A DNA stretch of 64,000 bases from Variovorax sp. PMC12 (GTDB lineage: Bacteria; Pseudomonadota; Gammaproteobacteria; Burkholderiales; Burkholderiaceae_C), in the NCBI RefSeq assembly GCF_003019815.1, contig NZ_CP027773.1, positions 3,994,501 through 4,058,500 of the forward strand, written 5' to 3'. Position 1 is the stretch's first letter. Each line of letters begins with the position of its first letter. Below are positions 24,356 through 32,774 of this stretch, in pieces. The notes beneath the pieces are model-generated. The model did no database searches and was not told the origin of the DNA. It saw nothing but the letters and a program-made list of their open reading frames with translations. A program made the translations under genes and the position numbers.

Positions 24356-24406
24356 GCGGAAGTCTCCTGTGGGGCAGTGTTCGGAAACCGTGAACAGGAA
24401 AGATAA

Positions 24407-24472
24407 TGCACTTTACTGCTCCGATGACATGCATCATGCTGCATGCAAAGAAGCAAGTCAATGCCTGCTGCA
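24407..24472 (-). promoter_or_regulatory. putative boxC promoter with TGCA operator motifs
   Basis: On the minus strand TTGACT and CATGAT are 17 bp apart (24433-24461). TGCA occurs at 24407, 24430, 24440, 24444 and 24469. The pair TGCA-N6-TGCA (24430-24443) covers the -10 and part of the spacer. TGCA-N6-TGCA repeats are described for BzdR, the close relative of BoxR, so BoxR repression relieved by benzoyl-CoA is the inferred control. The spacing and motifs are seen directly. Confidence 0.6.
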
Positions 24473-24500
24473 CTTTTTTTCAGATTTCGGGCTGGTTGGG

Positions 24501-24755
24501 TTCGGGGTGCGTGCCCAGGCCACCGGGTACTCCCCTCCGCGAATGTCCCCCGGGCTTCGCCCTCCTCCTTTATTTCGCTGCGGGGAGCACCCGGCGCCCT
24601 GTGCACGACGAGCGCTGCTCTTGTGCTGGCTGGTCAACAAGTGCTCTGGACGCTCACGACGGCGGGGTGCCTTGCGCAGCGAAATAAAGGGGGAGCCCGA
24701 AGGGCGGAGGACATTCGCGGAGCAAGGTACCCCGTCGGCGTGAGCGCGCCCCGAA
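24501..24755. repeat. family A twin-hairpin repeat, copy 1 (between boxC promoter and boxR)
   Basis: A 255-bp element with two large hairpins side by side. Each has stems of about 20-25 bp around a loop carrying a shared motif (CGAATGTCCCCCGGG ... TTTATTTCGCTGCG), inverted between the two. A 90-bp block (24517-24606) is identical to copy 3 at 56385-56474. It fills most of the 415-bp gap between the boxC start and the boxR stop. No coding capacity is evident. Confidence 0.85.
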
Positions 24756-24770
24756 CAAGAGCCTGGAGAT

Positions 24771-25718
24771 TCAGGCGCCCAGACCCATCGACTGCCGAGC
24801 CACCGCCCGCAGCGCCTGGAAACTCTGCGACAAAGTCCTGCCGCTGGTGTCTACCGACAGATCGGCCTTCGAATAGAAGGCGGCCCGGCCGTTCAGGATG
24901 CGGCGCAGGTCTTCCATCGCTTCCTTGCTGGCCGCCATCGGGCGGGTGTCGCCCTGCGCGGCCACACGGCCCATGTGCTCCTCGGGCGCGGCCTGCAGCC
25001 ATACCGTGGTGCAGTGCGCGAGCAGTTCGTTGAAAGTAGCCGGGTCCGAGACGATGCCGCCGGGCGTGGCGATCACCACCTCGCTGTAGATCTGCACCGC
25101 CTCCTCGAGCGCGCGGCGCTCATAGCGGCGGTATGCGTTGGTGCCGTACAGGTCGTGAATCTCGCGCACGCTGCAGCCGGCGAGCTTCTCGATCTCGCGG
25201 CTCAGTTCGATGAAGGGAATCTCCAGGTCTTCGGCCAGCATCTGGCCCAGCGTCGACTTGCCCGCACCGCGCAGGCCCACCAGCGCGATGCGGCGGTGCC
25301 GCGCCGGGTCGACGGAGGCGGTGCCCAGCAGCTCGCCGAGCGCCACGCGCACGCGGCGCAGGTCGGCTTCGCTGCGGTTCTCCAGCAGCTCGCGGATCAG
25401 CAGCCACTCCGGCGAGCTGGTCGTGACGTCGCCCACCAGTTCGGCCAGCGAGCAATGCAGCGCTCCCGCCACCTGCTGCAGCACCAGGATCGACGCGTTG
25501 CCGATGCCGTACTCGAGGTTGGCCAGGTGCCGCTCCGACACGTCGGCCGACAGCGCCACCGCCTTGCGCGTGAGGCCGCGTTGCGCGCGCAGGTTGCGCA
25601 CGCGGTCGCCCAATGCCGCCAGCAACGGATTCTTGGCCTCCCCGGCCGGCGCCGCGCCGTTGCCGCCGGCGGCGCTTTCGGGCGCGGTGGCCAGCACCGC
25701 GTCTACATGCTCGTTCAT
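24771..25718 (-). CDS. boxR: BoxR, benzoyl-CoA-responsive repressor
   Basis: 315-aa fusion regulator. After a 35-residue Ala-rich leader comes an XRE-type helix-turn-helix (VRNLRAQRGLTRKAVALSADVSERHLANLEYG, about 41-72), a linker, then a shikimate-kinase-like domain with P-loop GLRGAGKSTL near residue 149 and a degenerate kinase core. This is the architecture of BzdR and BoxR, in which benzoyl-CoA binds the kinase-like domain and relieves repression. It lies between the two divergent arms of the box regulon. AGGAA precedes the ATG. Confidence 0.95.
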   Translation of the reverse strand: MNEHVDAVLATAPESAAGGNGAAPAGEAKNPLLAALGDRVRNLRAQRGLTRKAVALSADVSERHLANLEYGIGNASILVLQQVAGALHCSLAELVGDVTTSSPEWLLIRELLENRSEADLRRVRVALGELLGTASVDPARHRRIALVGLRGAGKSTLGQMLAEDLEIPFIELSREIEKLAGCSVREIHDLYGTNAYRRYERRALEEAVQIYSEVVIATPGGIVSDPATFNELLAHCTTVWLQAAPEEHMGRVAAQGDTRPMAASKEAMEDLRRILNGRAAFYSKADLSVDTSGRTLSQSFQALRAVARQSMGLGA

Positions 25719-25771
25719 GCAATTCCTCGTTCTTCGCCGGGATTGTGCGCGCTCAGGGTAAACACCATAGA

Positions 25772-25853
25772 TGCACTATATTGCTTGACACTCATTGTCT
25801 CGATGCTTATTGTTCGGCCACAAGCAAGATACTGCACACGCAGCATTCCTGCA
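25772..25853 (+). promoter_or_regulatory. promoter and TGCA motifs in front of the DUF4863-boxD-bclA arm
   Basis: TTGACA (25785) and TATTGT (25808) are separated by 17 bp, a near-consensus sigma-70 promoter reading rightward toward DUF4863. TGCA motifs flank it at 25772, 25833 and 25850, the last two downstream of the expected start of transcription. Repression by BoxR is inferred from the same motif at the boxC promoter. Confidence 0.6.
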
Positions 25854-25881
25854 AGGTAGTTCATAAGTTCGAGGCCCCACG

Positions 25882-26373
25882 ATGTCCGACCGCAACACAC
25901 CCGCCACCGGCAAGGAAGCATTTCACCAGCTGATTGCCGGCCTGACCGCCGAAATCGCCGGCAAGCCGCTCGACAGCGCGCTCGACCAGTGGCTCAACGC
26001 CAACCATGGCGCGGGAAGCGCCAGCTTCGAGGCGCTGCGCCAGGCCTGCATCGGCGGCGTGGCCGAAGGCTGGCTCTGCGAGCGCGAAGGCGGCGGCATC
26101 AAGTACGGCCGCGTCTTCAAGGCCGAAGACGCGCTGCACCGCTTCTCGGTCGACGTGGTCGACATGCAGGACATCGCCGGCCCGCACCACACGCATCCCA
26201 ACGGCGAGATCGACCTGATCATGCCGCTCGACGACCACCCCGCCACCTTCGACGGGCGGCCCGCCGGCTGGTGCGTCTACGGCCCGGGCACCGCGCATCG
26301 CCCGACCGTGGCCCAGGGCCGCGCGCTCGTCCTGTATCTCTTGCCCGAAGGGCAGATCAAGTTCACCGCATGA
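25882..26373 (+). CDS. DUF4863-family cupin-like protein of the box cluster
   Basis: 163-aa protein with an N-terminal helical part and a C-terminal cupin-like beta domain containing HHTHPNGEIDLIMPL and YGPGTAHRPTV, whose His and Glu residues look metal-binding. It belongs to DUF4863; some database names for this family refer to 4-hydroxylaminobenzoate lyase, and I do not take that as its function here. It is the first gene of the boxD-bclA arm. A metal-dependent step on, or sensing of, an aromatic acid or its CoA derivative is possible but unproven. Confidence 0.8.
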   Translation: MSDRNTPATGKEAFHQLIAGLTAEIAGKPLDSALDQWLNANHGAGSASFEALRQACIGGVAEGWLCEREGGGIKYGRVFKAEDALHRFSVDVVDMQDIAGPHHTHPNGEIDLIMPLDDHPATFDGRPAGWCVYGPGTAHRPTVAQGRALVLYLLPEGQIKFTA

Positions 26374-26376
26374 AGT

Positions 26377-26467
26377 ACTCCCCCAGGCTTGCCCACTTCG
26401 TGTGGCCGCCTACCCCCTCGCCGGGGGCAACACCAGCGGCCCGGCAAAGCCGGTTCCGCGGTGTTCC
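26377..26467. repeat. family C palindromic repeat, copy 1 (DUF4863/boxD gap)
   Basis: About 90 bp, from ACTCCCCCAGGCTT to CGGTTCCGCGGTGTT. It contains a CCCCCT...GGGGGC hairpin and a CCGGCAAAGCCGG palindrome. It matches the copy at 31759-31851 over most of its length, including the shared block GCGGCCCGGCAAAGCCGGTT. It is non-coding and lies inside a catabolic operon. Confidence 0.75.
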
Positions 26468-26496
26468 CCGAATCTGCCCACGTTGAGACCCATCGA

Positions 26497-28047
26497 ATGA
26501 CCGAGCTTCTTTCCAACTACGTCGCCGGCCGCTGGCAAAGCGGCTCGGGCGCAGGCACGCCGCTGTTCGACCCGGTGCTCGGCACCGAGCTCGCGCGCGT
26601 CGACGCCACCGGCCTCGACCTGCCCGCCGCCTTTGCCTTTGCACGTGAACAGGGCGGCAATGCGCTGCGCGCCCTCACCTACCGCCAGCGCGCGGAGCTG
26701 CTCGCCGCCGTCGTGAAAGTGCTGCAGGCCAACCGAGACGCCTACTACGAGATCGCCACCGCCAACTCCGGCACGGTGAAGAACGACTCGGCCGTCGACA
26801 TCGACGGCGCGATCTTCACGCTCGGCCAGTATGCGAAGTGGGGCAATGCGCTCGGCGACGTGCGTGCGCTGCGCGACGGCGAGGCGGTCAAGCTCGGCAA
26901 GGAGCCGGTGTTCCAGTCGCAGCACCTGCAGGTGCCGACGCATGGCGTGGCGCTGTTCATCAACGCCTTCAACTTCCCGTCGTGGGGCCTGTGGGAAAAG
27001 GCCGCGCCCGCGCTGCTGTCGGGCGTGCCGGTGATCGTGAAGCCGGCCACCGCCACTGCCTGGCTCACGCAGCGCATGGTGCGCGACGTGGTCGATGCGG
27101 GCGTGCTGCCCGCCGGTGCGCTGTCCATCGTCTGCGGCAGTTCGGCCGGCCTGATGGATGCCCTGCAGCCTTTCGACGTGGCCTCGTTCACCGGCTCGGC
27201 CGAGACGGCCGCGGTGATCCGCTCGCACCCCGCCGTGGCCGAGCGCTCGGTGCGCGTGAACATCGAGGCCGACAGCCTCAACAGCGCCCTGCTGCTGCCC
27301 GGCGCCGCACCCGGCAGCGAAGCCTTCAACCTGCTGGTGCGCGAAGTGGTGCGCGAGATGACGGTCAAGTCGGGCCAGAAATGCACCGCCATCCGCCGCA
27401 TCCTGGTGCCGGCCGGGTTGTACGACGCGGCGGCCGAAGCCATCGGCGCCAAACTCGCGGGCATCACCGTCGGCAATCCGCGCAACGAGAGCGTGCGCAT
27501 GGGCTCGCTGGTGAGCCGCGCGCAGCTGAACGCGGTGCGCGAAGGCCTCGACGCGCTGGCCGCGCAGACCACGGTGCTGCACGACGGCCGCGACAAGCCG
27601 CTGGTCGATTCGGATCCGGCCGTGGCCGCGTGCATCGGCCCCGTGCTGCTCGGCGCGCGCGATGCCGACGCGGCGCAGCGCGTGCACGACGTGGAAGTGT
27701 TCGGCCCCGTCGCCACGCTGCTGCCCTACCGCGATCTCGCGCACGGCATCGCGCTCGCGCACCGCGGCCAGGGCTCGCTGGTCACATCGCTATATGGCAG
27801 CGACGACGCGGCCCTGGCGCAGGCTGCGCTTGCAGTGGCGCCCAGCCACGGCCGCGTGCACGTCATCACCCCCGAAGTGGCGCAGGCCCACACCGGCCAC
27901 GGCAACGTGATGCCGATGTCGCTGCACGGCGGCCCCGGCCGCGCGGGCGGCGGCGCCGAACTCGGCGGGCTGCGCGCTCTCGATTTCTATCACCGCCGCA
28001 GCGCGGTGCAGGCGAGCCCCGGCGTCATCGCCGCGCTCGGCCTCTAG
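26497..28047 (+). CDS. boxD: 3,4-dehydroadipyl-CoA semialdehyde dehydrogenase BoxD
   Basis: 516-aa aldehyde dehydrogenase of the PaaZ/BoxD type that oxidises 3,4-dehydroadipyl-CoA semialdehyde to the acid. Catalytic residues are in place: Cys296 in KSGQKCTAIRR, Glu257 in NIEADSLN, and Asn157 in INAFNFPSWG. The FTGSAET motif for NAD(P) binding is at 231-237. The ATG (MTELLSNYVAG) begins family homology; the frame is open further upstream only through the repeat. It lacks the C-terminal MaoC-like domain of PaaZ, as expected for BoxD; the separate MaoC-like gene after boxA may compensate. Confidence 0.95.
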   Translation: MTELLSNYVAGRWQSGSGAGTPLFDPVLGTELARVDATGLDLPAAFAFAREQGGNALRALTYRQRAELLAAVVKVLQANRDAYYEIATANSGTVKNDSAVDIDGAIFTLGQYAKWGNALGDVRALRDGEAVKLGKEPVFQSQHLQVPTHGVALFINAFNFPSWGLWEKAAPALLSGVPVIVKPATATAWLTQRMVRDVVDAGVLPAGALSIVCGSSAGLMDALQPFDVASFTGSAETAAVIRSHPAVAERSVRVNIEADSLNSALLLPGAAPGSEAFNLLVREVVREMTVKSGQKCTAIRRILVPAGLYDAAAEAIGAKLAGITVGNPRNESVRMGSLVSRAQLNAVREGLDALAAQTTVLHDGRDKPLVDSDPAVAACIGPVLLGARDADAAQRVHDVEVFGPVATLLPYRDLAHGIALAHRGQGSLVTSLYGSDDAALAQAALAVAPSHGRVHVITPEVAQAHTGHGNVMPMSLHGGPGRAGGGAELGGLRALDFYHRRSAVQASPGVIAALGL

Positions 28048-28078
28048 AACAAGAACACACGGCCGAAGGAGACAAGAC

Positions 28079-29626
28079 ATGACCCTGCCCACACGATTCA
28101 ACTTCGCCGAGCACCTGTTCGCGCTCAACCGCGGCCGCGCGGCGCGCACCGCCTACATCGACGACCGCGGCGCGCTGAGCTACGGCCAGCTCGAGGAACG
28201 CGCGCGCCGGCTGGCCGCCGCGCTCAAGGCCGCCGGCATCCGGCGCGAAGAGCGCGTGCTGCTGCTGATGCTCGACGGCAACGACTGGCCGGTGAGCTTC
28301 CTCGGCTGCCTGTATGCGGGCATCGTGCCGGTCGCCGTCAACACGCTGCTCACGCCAGACGACTACGCCTACATGCTCGACCACAGCCGCGCGCAGGCGG
28401 TGCTGGTGTCGGGCGCGCTGCTGCCGACGCTGCAGGAAGCCATGGCACGCGGCGGGCATGAAGTGCAGGCGATGCTGGTGTCGCAGCCGACCGGCCCGCT
28501 GCCGGACAACGCGCAGGAGTTCGATGCAGCGCTCGCCGCCGCCGAGCCCCTGGCATCGCCGGTGACCACGGCCTCCGACGACCCGGGCTTCTGGCTGTAT
28601 TCCTCCGGCTCCACCGGCAAGCCCAAGGGCACGGTGCACACGCACGCCAACCTGTGGTGGACGGCGGAGCTGTACGGCAAGCCGGTGCTCGGGCTCACCG
28701 AAGACGACGTGTGCTTCTCGGCCGCCAAGATGTACTTCGCCTACGGCCTGGGCAATGCGCTGACCTTCCCGCTCTCGGTGGGCGCGACCGTGGTGCTGAT
28801 GGCCGAGCGGCCCACACCCGACGCCACCTTCCGCCGCTGGGTGGAACACAAGCCCACCGTGTTCTTCGGCGCCCCCACCGGCTTCGCGGGCATGCTCGCC
28901 TCGCCGAAGCTGCCCGCGCGCGAAGCAGTGGCGCTGCGCATGTGCTCCTCGGCCGGCGAAGCATTGCCAGGAGAGATCGCGCAGCGCTTCAAGGCGCAGT
29001 TCGGCTGCGAGATCATCGACGGCATCGGCTCGACCGAGATGCTGCACATCTTCATCTCCAACCGGCCCGGCGACATCCGCTACGGCACCACCGGCAAGCC
29101 GGTGGACGGCTACGAGGTCGAGCTGCGCGGCGAGGACGGGCGCCCCGTGCCCGACGGCGAGGTGGGCGACCTCTATATCCGCGGCCCCAGCTCCGCGCTG
29201 ATGTACTGGACCAACCGCGAGAAGTCGCGCGAGACCTTCCAGGGCGGCTGGACCAAGAGCGGCGACAAGTACACGCGCGATGCCGACGGCTACTTCACCT
29301 ATGCCGGGCGCAGCGACGACATGCTCAAGGTCAGCGGCATCTATGTGTCGCCATTCGAGGTCGAGGCCACGCTGATGCAGCACCCCTCGGTGCTCGAGGC
29401 CGCCGTCATCGGCAAGGAAGACGCCGAAGGGCTGACGAAGACCAAGGCCTTCGTGGTGCTGAAGGACGGCGCCGCGGCCAGCGAGGAAGAGCTCAAGGCC
29501 TTCGTGAAGGAACGCCTCGCGCCTTACAAGTACCCGCGCTTCCTGGAGTTCGTGAGCGAGTTGCCGAAGACGGCGACGGGGAAGATCCAGCGGTTCAGGT
29601 TGCGTGAGAAGGAAAAGCAGGCGTGA
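28079..29626 (+). CDS. bclA: benzoate-CoA ligase
   Basis: 515-aa ANL ligase that activates benzoate to benzoyl-CoA, the entry step of the pathway. It has the bacterial benzoate-CoA ligase pattern: FNFAEHLFALNRGRAARTAYID, the phosphate-binding loop YSSGSTGKPKGTVHTH, IIDGIGSTEMLHIFISN, GRSDDMLKVSGIYVSP, and the C-terminal catalytic Lys in KTATGKIQRF. A strong GAAGGAG precedes the ATG, 31 nt after boxD. Specificity for benzoate rather than 4-hydroxybenzoate is inferred from the box context and the GSTEMLHIF segment. Confidence 0.94.
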   Translation: MTLPTRFNFAEHLFALNRGRAARTAYIDDRGALSYGQLEERARRLAAALKAAGIRREERVLLLMLDGNDWPVSFLGCLYAGIVPVAVNTLLTPDDYAYMLDHSRAQAVLVSGALLPTLQEAMARGGHEVQAMLVSQPTGPLPDNAQEFDAALAAAEPLASPVTTASDDPGFWLYSSGSTGKPKGTVHTHANLWWTAELYGKPVLGLTEDDVCFSAAKMYFAYGLGNALTFPLSVGATVVLMAERPTPDATFRRWVEHKPTVFFGAPTGFAGMLASPKLPAREAVALRMCSSAGEALPGEIAQRFKAQFGCEIIDGIGSTEMLHIFISNRPGDIRYGTTGKPVDGYEVELRGEDGRPVPDGEVGDLYIRGPSSALMYWTNREKSRETFQGGWTKSGDKYTRDADGYFTYAGRSDDMLKVSGIYVSPFEVEATLMQHPSVLEAAVIGKEDAEGLTKTKAFVVLKDGAAASEEELKAFVKERLAPYKYPRFLEFVSELPKTATGKIQRFRLREKEKQA

Positions 29627-29646
29627 CGGGCGCGCTGTTTCTGTCT

Positions 29647-29765
29647 TGCTCCCTCCCCTCCCGGGGGAGGGCTGGGGTGGGGGCAAGCGGCCTTCGCAAA
29701 AGCCCCGCCTCTGCCTGCGCCGCGCGCCCCCATCCCAGCCTTCCCCCGGAAGGGGAAGGAGCAAT
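29647..29765. repeat. family B palindromic repeat, copy 2 (supplies the next gene's Shine-Dalgarno)
   Basis: About 119 bp. TGCTCCCTCCCCTCCCGGG opens it and CCCCCATCCCAGCCTTCCCC ... GGAAGGAGCAAT closes it, the two ends being near inverted copies. The terminal GGAAGGAG lies 7-10 nt from the ATG of the following hydrolase gene and so is its ribosome-binding site. The middle differs from copies 1 and 3. Confidence 0.8.
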
Positions 29766-29768
29766 GCG

Positions 29769-30578
29769 ATGAGCCCCTCCCCCTTCGCCACCATCACCTG
29801 GCGCGACAGCACCGTGCAGATCGAGTGCGCCTGGATCGCCCCCGAAAAAACCGACGCCCCGCTCATCGTCTTCCTCCACGAAGGCCTCGGCTCCGTCGCC
29901 ATGTGGAAGGACTTCCCCGCGCAAGTCTGCGAAGCCGCCAACGCGCGAGGCCTGGTGTTCTCGCGCCCCGGCTATGGCCGCTCGACCCCGCGCGCCGACG
30001 ACGAAACCTGGGACGTCGACTTCATGCACCGCCAGGCGCACGAAGTGCTGCCCGCGCTCTTCGCCGCATTGAAGCTCGATGGCGAAAAGCCCTGGCTCTT
30101 CGGCCACAGCGACGGCGGTTCGATATCGCTGCTGTACGCCTCGCGTTTTCCCGACAAGGTCGAAGGCCTGGTGGTGCTCGCGCCGCACATCTTCGTGGAA
30201 GACAAGACCATCGCGAACATCGAGATCGCGCGCACCGCCTACCTGGAAACCGACCTGCCGAAGAAGCTCGGCCGCTACCACGACAGCGCCGACTCGGCCT
30301 TCTGGGGCTGGAACCGCATCTGGCTGCATCCGCCATTCCGCGACTGGAACATCGAGGCCGAGCTCGGCGCCATCCGCTGCCCCGTGCTCGCCGTGCAGGG
30401 CATCGACGACGAATACGGCACGCTGGCGCAGATCCGCGGCATCGCGGCGCGCGCCGGTGGTAGTTGCGAGCTGCTCGAAATCCCTGAATGCGGGCATTCC
30501 CCGCATCGCGATCAGCCGGATCGTGTCATCGTCGCCACCGCTTCTTTCATCACCAAAAACAGGAGACAAACACCATGA
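29769..30578 (+). CDS. alpha/beta hydrolase of the benzoate cluster
   Basis: 269-aa alpha/beta-fold hydrolase. Nucleophile Ser114 in FGHSDGGS; likely acid Asp in QGIDDEYGT; His in ECGHSPHRD; oxyanion region FLHEGLGSVAMWKDFP. Homologues accompany box and benzoate clusters in related bacteria and may hydrolyse an ester or a dead-end CoA thioester; the substrate is not known. Its stop overlaps the start of the binding-protein gene (ATGA), coupling it to the transporter. The ribosome-binding site is contributed by the upstream repeat. Confidence 0.88.
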   Translation: MSPSPFATITWRDSTVQIECAWIAPEKTDAPLIVFLHEGLGSVAMWKDFPAQVCEAANARGLVFSRPGYGRSTPRADDETWDVDFMHRQAHEVLPALFAALKLDGEKPWLFGHSDGGSISLLYASRFPDKVEGLVVLAPHIFVEDKTIANIEIARTAYLETDLPKKLGRYHDSADSAFWGWNRIWLHPPFRDWNIEAELGAIRCPVLAVQGIDDEYGTLAQIRGIAARAGGSCELLEIPECGHSPHRDQPDRVIVATASFITKNRRQTP

Positions 30579-31753
30579 CCAACATTCGCACCGCACGCCT
30601 CGCGCTGACGGCACTCGCTTTCGCCGCCGCCCTCTGCGGCACCGCCGGCGCCCAGGGCACGGGCAAGCTCAAGGTCGGCCTGATGCTGCCGTACAGCGGC
30701 ACCTACACCGCGCTGGGCGTGGCCATCGAGAACGGCTTCAAGCTGTACGTGGACGAGCAAGGCGGCAAGCTCGCGGGCCGCGAGATCGAGTACTTCAAGG
30801 TCGACGACGAGTCCGACCCCGCCAAGGCCACCGACAACGTCAACAAGCTCATCAAGCGCGACAACGTCGACGTGATCGTCGGCACCGTGCACTCCGGCGT
30901 GGCCATGGCCATGGCGAAGGCCGCGAAGGAAAGCGGCACCGTGCTGATCGTGCCCAACGCCGGCGCCGACGCGGTGACCGGCCCGATGTGCGCGCCCAAC
31001 ATCTTCCGCAGCTCGTTCAGCAACTGGCAGCCGGCCTACGCCATGGGCGAAGTGGCGGCCAAGCAGCAGGGCAAGAAGAAGGCGATGACCATCACCTGGA
31101 AGTACGCGGCCGGCGACGAGTCGGTCAACGGCTTCAAGGAAGGCTTCGAGAAGAACGGCGGCAAGGTCGACAAGCAGCTCACGCTGCCCTTCCCCAACGT
31201 CGAGTTCCAGGCGCTGCTGACCGAGATCGCGGCGGCCAAGCCCGATGCGGTGTACGCCTTCTTCGCGGGCGGCGGCGCGGTGAAGTTCGTCAAGGACTAC
31301 CAGGCCGCCGGCCTGAACAAGACCATTCCGCTGTACGGCCCCGGCTTCCTGACCGACGGCACGCTCGACGCGCAGGGCGACTCGGCGCAAGGCATGCTGA
31401 CCACGCTGCACTACGCCGACGGCCTGAACACCCCGCGCGACAACGCTTTCCGCACCGCCTACGCCAAGTCGTTCAAGCTGCAGCCCGACGTGTATGCGGT
31501 GCAAGGCTACGACGCCGCGCAGATGCTGGGCGTGGGCCTGAACGCCACCAAGGGCGACATCTCGAAGAAGGCCGAGTTCGCCGCCGCGGTCGAGAAAGCG
31601 AAGATCGACAGCCCGCGCGGCGCGTTCACCGTGAGCAAGTCGCACAACCCGGTGCAGGACATCTACCTGCGCAAGGTGGACGGCAAGGAGAACAAGCTGG
31701 TGAGCACGGCCATCAAGGGTCTCGCAGACCCGGCCCGCGGCTGCAGGATGTGA
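30575..31753 (+). CDS. ABC transporter substrate-binding protein, LivK type (benzoate cluster)
   Basis: 392-aa periplasmic binding protein with signal peptide TARLALTALAFAAALCGTAGAQ. The mature part has the Peripla_BP_6 pattern: KVGLMLPYSGTYTALGVAIENG, VDVIVGTVHSGVAMAMAKAAKE and AMTITWKYAAGDESVNGF. In this context the ligand is probably benzoate or a related aromatic acid; the fold alone does not show it. AGGAGAC precedes the ATG. A 148-bp gap with a palindromic repeat separates it from the permease genes. Confidence 0.92.
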   Translation: MTNIRTARLALTALAFAAALCGTAGAQGTGKLKVGLMLPYSGTYTALGVAIENGFKLYVDEQGGKLAGREIEYFKVDDESDPAKATDNVNKLIKRDNVDVIVGTVHSGVAMAMAKAAKESGTVLIVPNAGADAVTGPMCAPNIFRSSFSNWQPAYAMGEVAAKQQGKKKAMTITWKYAAGDESVNGFKEGFEKNGGKVDKQLTLPFPNVEFQALLTEIAAAKPDAVYAFFAGGGAVKFVKDYQAAGLNKTIPLYGPGFLTDGTLDAQGDSAQGMLTTLHYADGLNTPRDNAFRTAYAKSFKLQPDVYAVQGYDAAQMLGVGLNATKGDISKKAEFAAAVEKAKIDSPRGAFTVSKSHNPVQDIYLRKVDGKENKLVSTAIKGLADPARGCRM

Positions 31754-31758
31754 ATAGG

Positions 31759-31851
31759 CACACCCCCAGGCTTCGCGCACTTCGTGTCGCTGCGCCTACC
31801 CCCTTGCAGGGGGCGACACCTGCGGCCCGGCAAAGCCGGTTCCGCGGTGTC
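31759..31851. repeat. family C palindromic repeat, copy 2 (livK/livH gap)
   Basis: About 93 bp, matching the copy in the DUF4863/boxD gap, including CACTTCGTGT, a CCCCCTTGCAGGGGG hairpin and CCGGCAAAGCCGG. It follows the binding-protein stop by a few bases. A hairpin here could stabilise the upstream message, which is needed in excess over the permeases; that effect is inferred. Confidence 0.75.
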
Positions 31852-31901
31852 TCGCGCACTGCATCCTTCCTCAACGATTCCGCCCTGAGAGAAACTCCAA
31901 C

Positions 31902-32774
31902 GTGGATTTCGGCACCTTCCTGGTCCAGTGTCTGAACTCGGTTCAGTACGGACTCCTCCTCTTCCTCGTGGCCTCGGGGCTGACGCTGATCTTCGGGATC
32001 ATGGGCGTCATCAACCTCGCCCACGGCAGCTTCTACATGATCGGCGCGTACATGGCGTTCTCGCTCGCGCCGGTGTTCGGTGACCAGTTCCTGCTGATGC
32101 TGGTTGCCGGCGTGGTGCTGGCGGCCGTGTTCGGCTACCTGCTGGAGTGGGCCTTCTTCAGCTACCTCTACCAGCGCGACCACCTGCAGCAGGTGCTGAT
32201 GACCTACGGGCTCATCCTGGTTTTCGAGGAGCTGCGCTCCATCTTCGTGGGCAACGACGTGCATGGCGTGAAGGTGCCCGCATGGCTCGACGGCAGCTTC
32301 GCGCTGGGCAGCGTCATGAGCTATCCGTGGTATCGCCTGTTCGCATCGGCCGCCTGCATCGTGCTGGCCGTGGGGCTGTATTTCGTGGTCAACCGCACGC
32401 GGCTGGGCATGATGATCCGCGCTGGCGCGAGCAACCGCGACATGGTGCGCGGCCTGGGCATCGACGTGAAGCGCCTGTACCGCATCGTGTTCGCGGCCGG
32501 CGTGGCGCTGGCGGCGCTGGCCGGCATGATCGCCGCGCCCATGTCCTCGGTGTATCCGAACATGGGCGCGAGCGTGCTCATCATCTGCTTCGTGCTGGTG
32601 GTGATCGGCGGCATCGGCTCCATCACCGGCGCGCTGGTGGCCTCGCTGCTGGTGGGCTTCGTCGACACCTTCGGCAAGGTGTTCTTCGCGGACCTGAGCG
32701 GCATCGGCATCTACCTGCTGATGGCGATCGTGCTGATCTGGAAGCCCGAGGGGCTGATGGGGAGGCGGCCATGA
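31902..32774 (+). CDS. livH: branched-chain-type ABC transporter permease LivH
   Basis: 290-aa inner-membrane permease, hydrophobic throughout (about eight segments). LIFGIMGVINLAHGSFYMIGAYMAF is the LivH signature near the N-terminus, and GLGIDVKRLYRIVFAAG is the cytoplasmic loop that contacts the ATPase. GTG start, preceded by GAGAG. It overlaps livM by 4 bp. Part of the importer assigned to aromatic acid uptake by its place downstream of bclA. Confidence 0.93.
   Translation: MDFGTFLVQCLNSVQYGLLLFLVASGLTLIFGIMGVINLAHGSFYMIGAYMAFSLAPVFGDQFLLMLVAGVVLAAVFGYLLEWAFFSYLYQRDHLQQVLMTYGLILVFEELRSIFVGNDVHGVKVPAWLDGSFALGSVMSYPWYRLFASAACIVLAVGLYFVVNRTRLGMMIRAGASNRDMVRGLGIDVKRLYRIVFAAGVALAALAGMIAAPMSSVYPNMGASVLIICFVLVVIGGIGSITGALVASLLVGFVDTFGKVFFADLSGIGIYLLMAIVLIWKPEGLMGRRP

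Noticed and set aside
24339..25033. Several overlapping short frames within and around family A repeat copy 1
   Set aside because: They begin or end in the palindromic repeat, vary between copies of the repeat and lack ribosome-binding sites.
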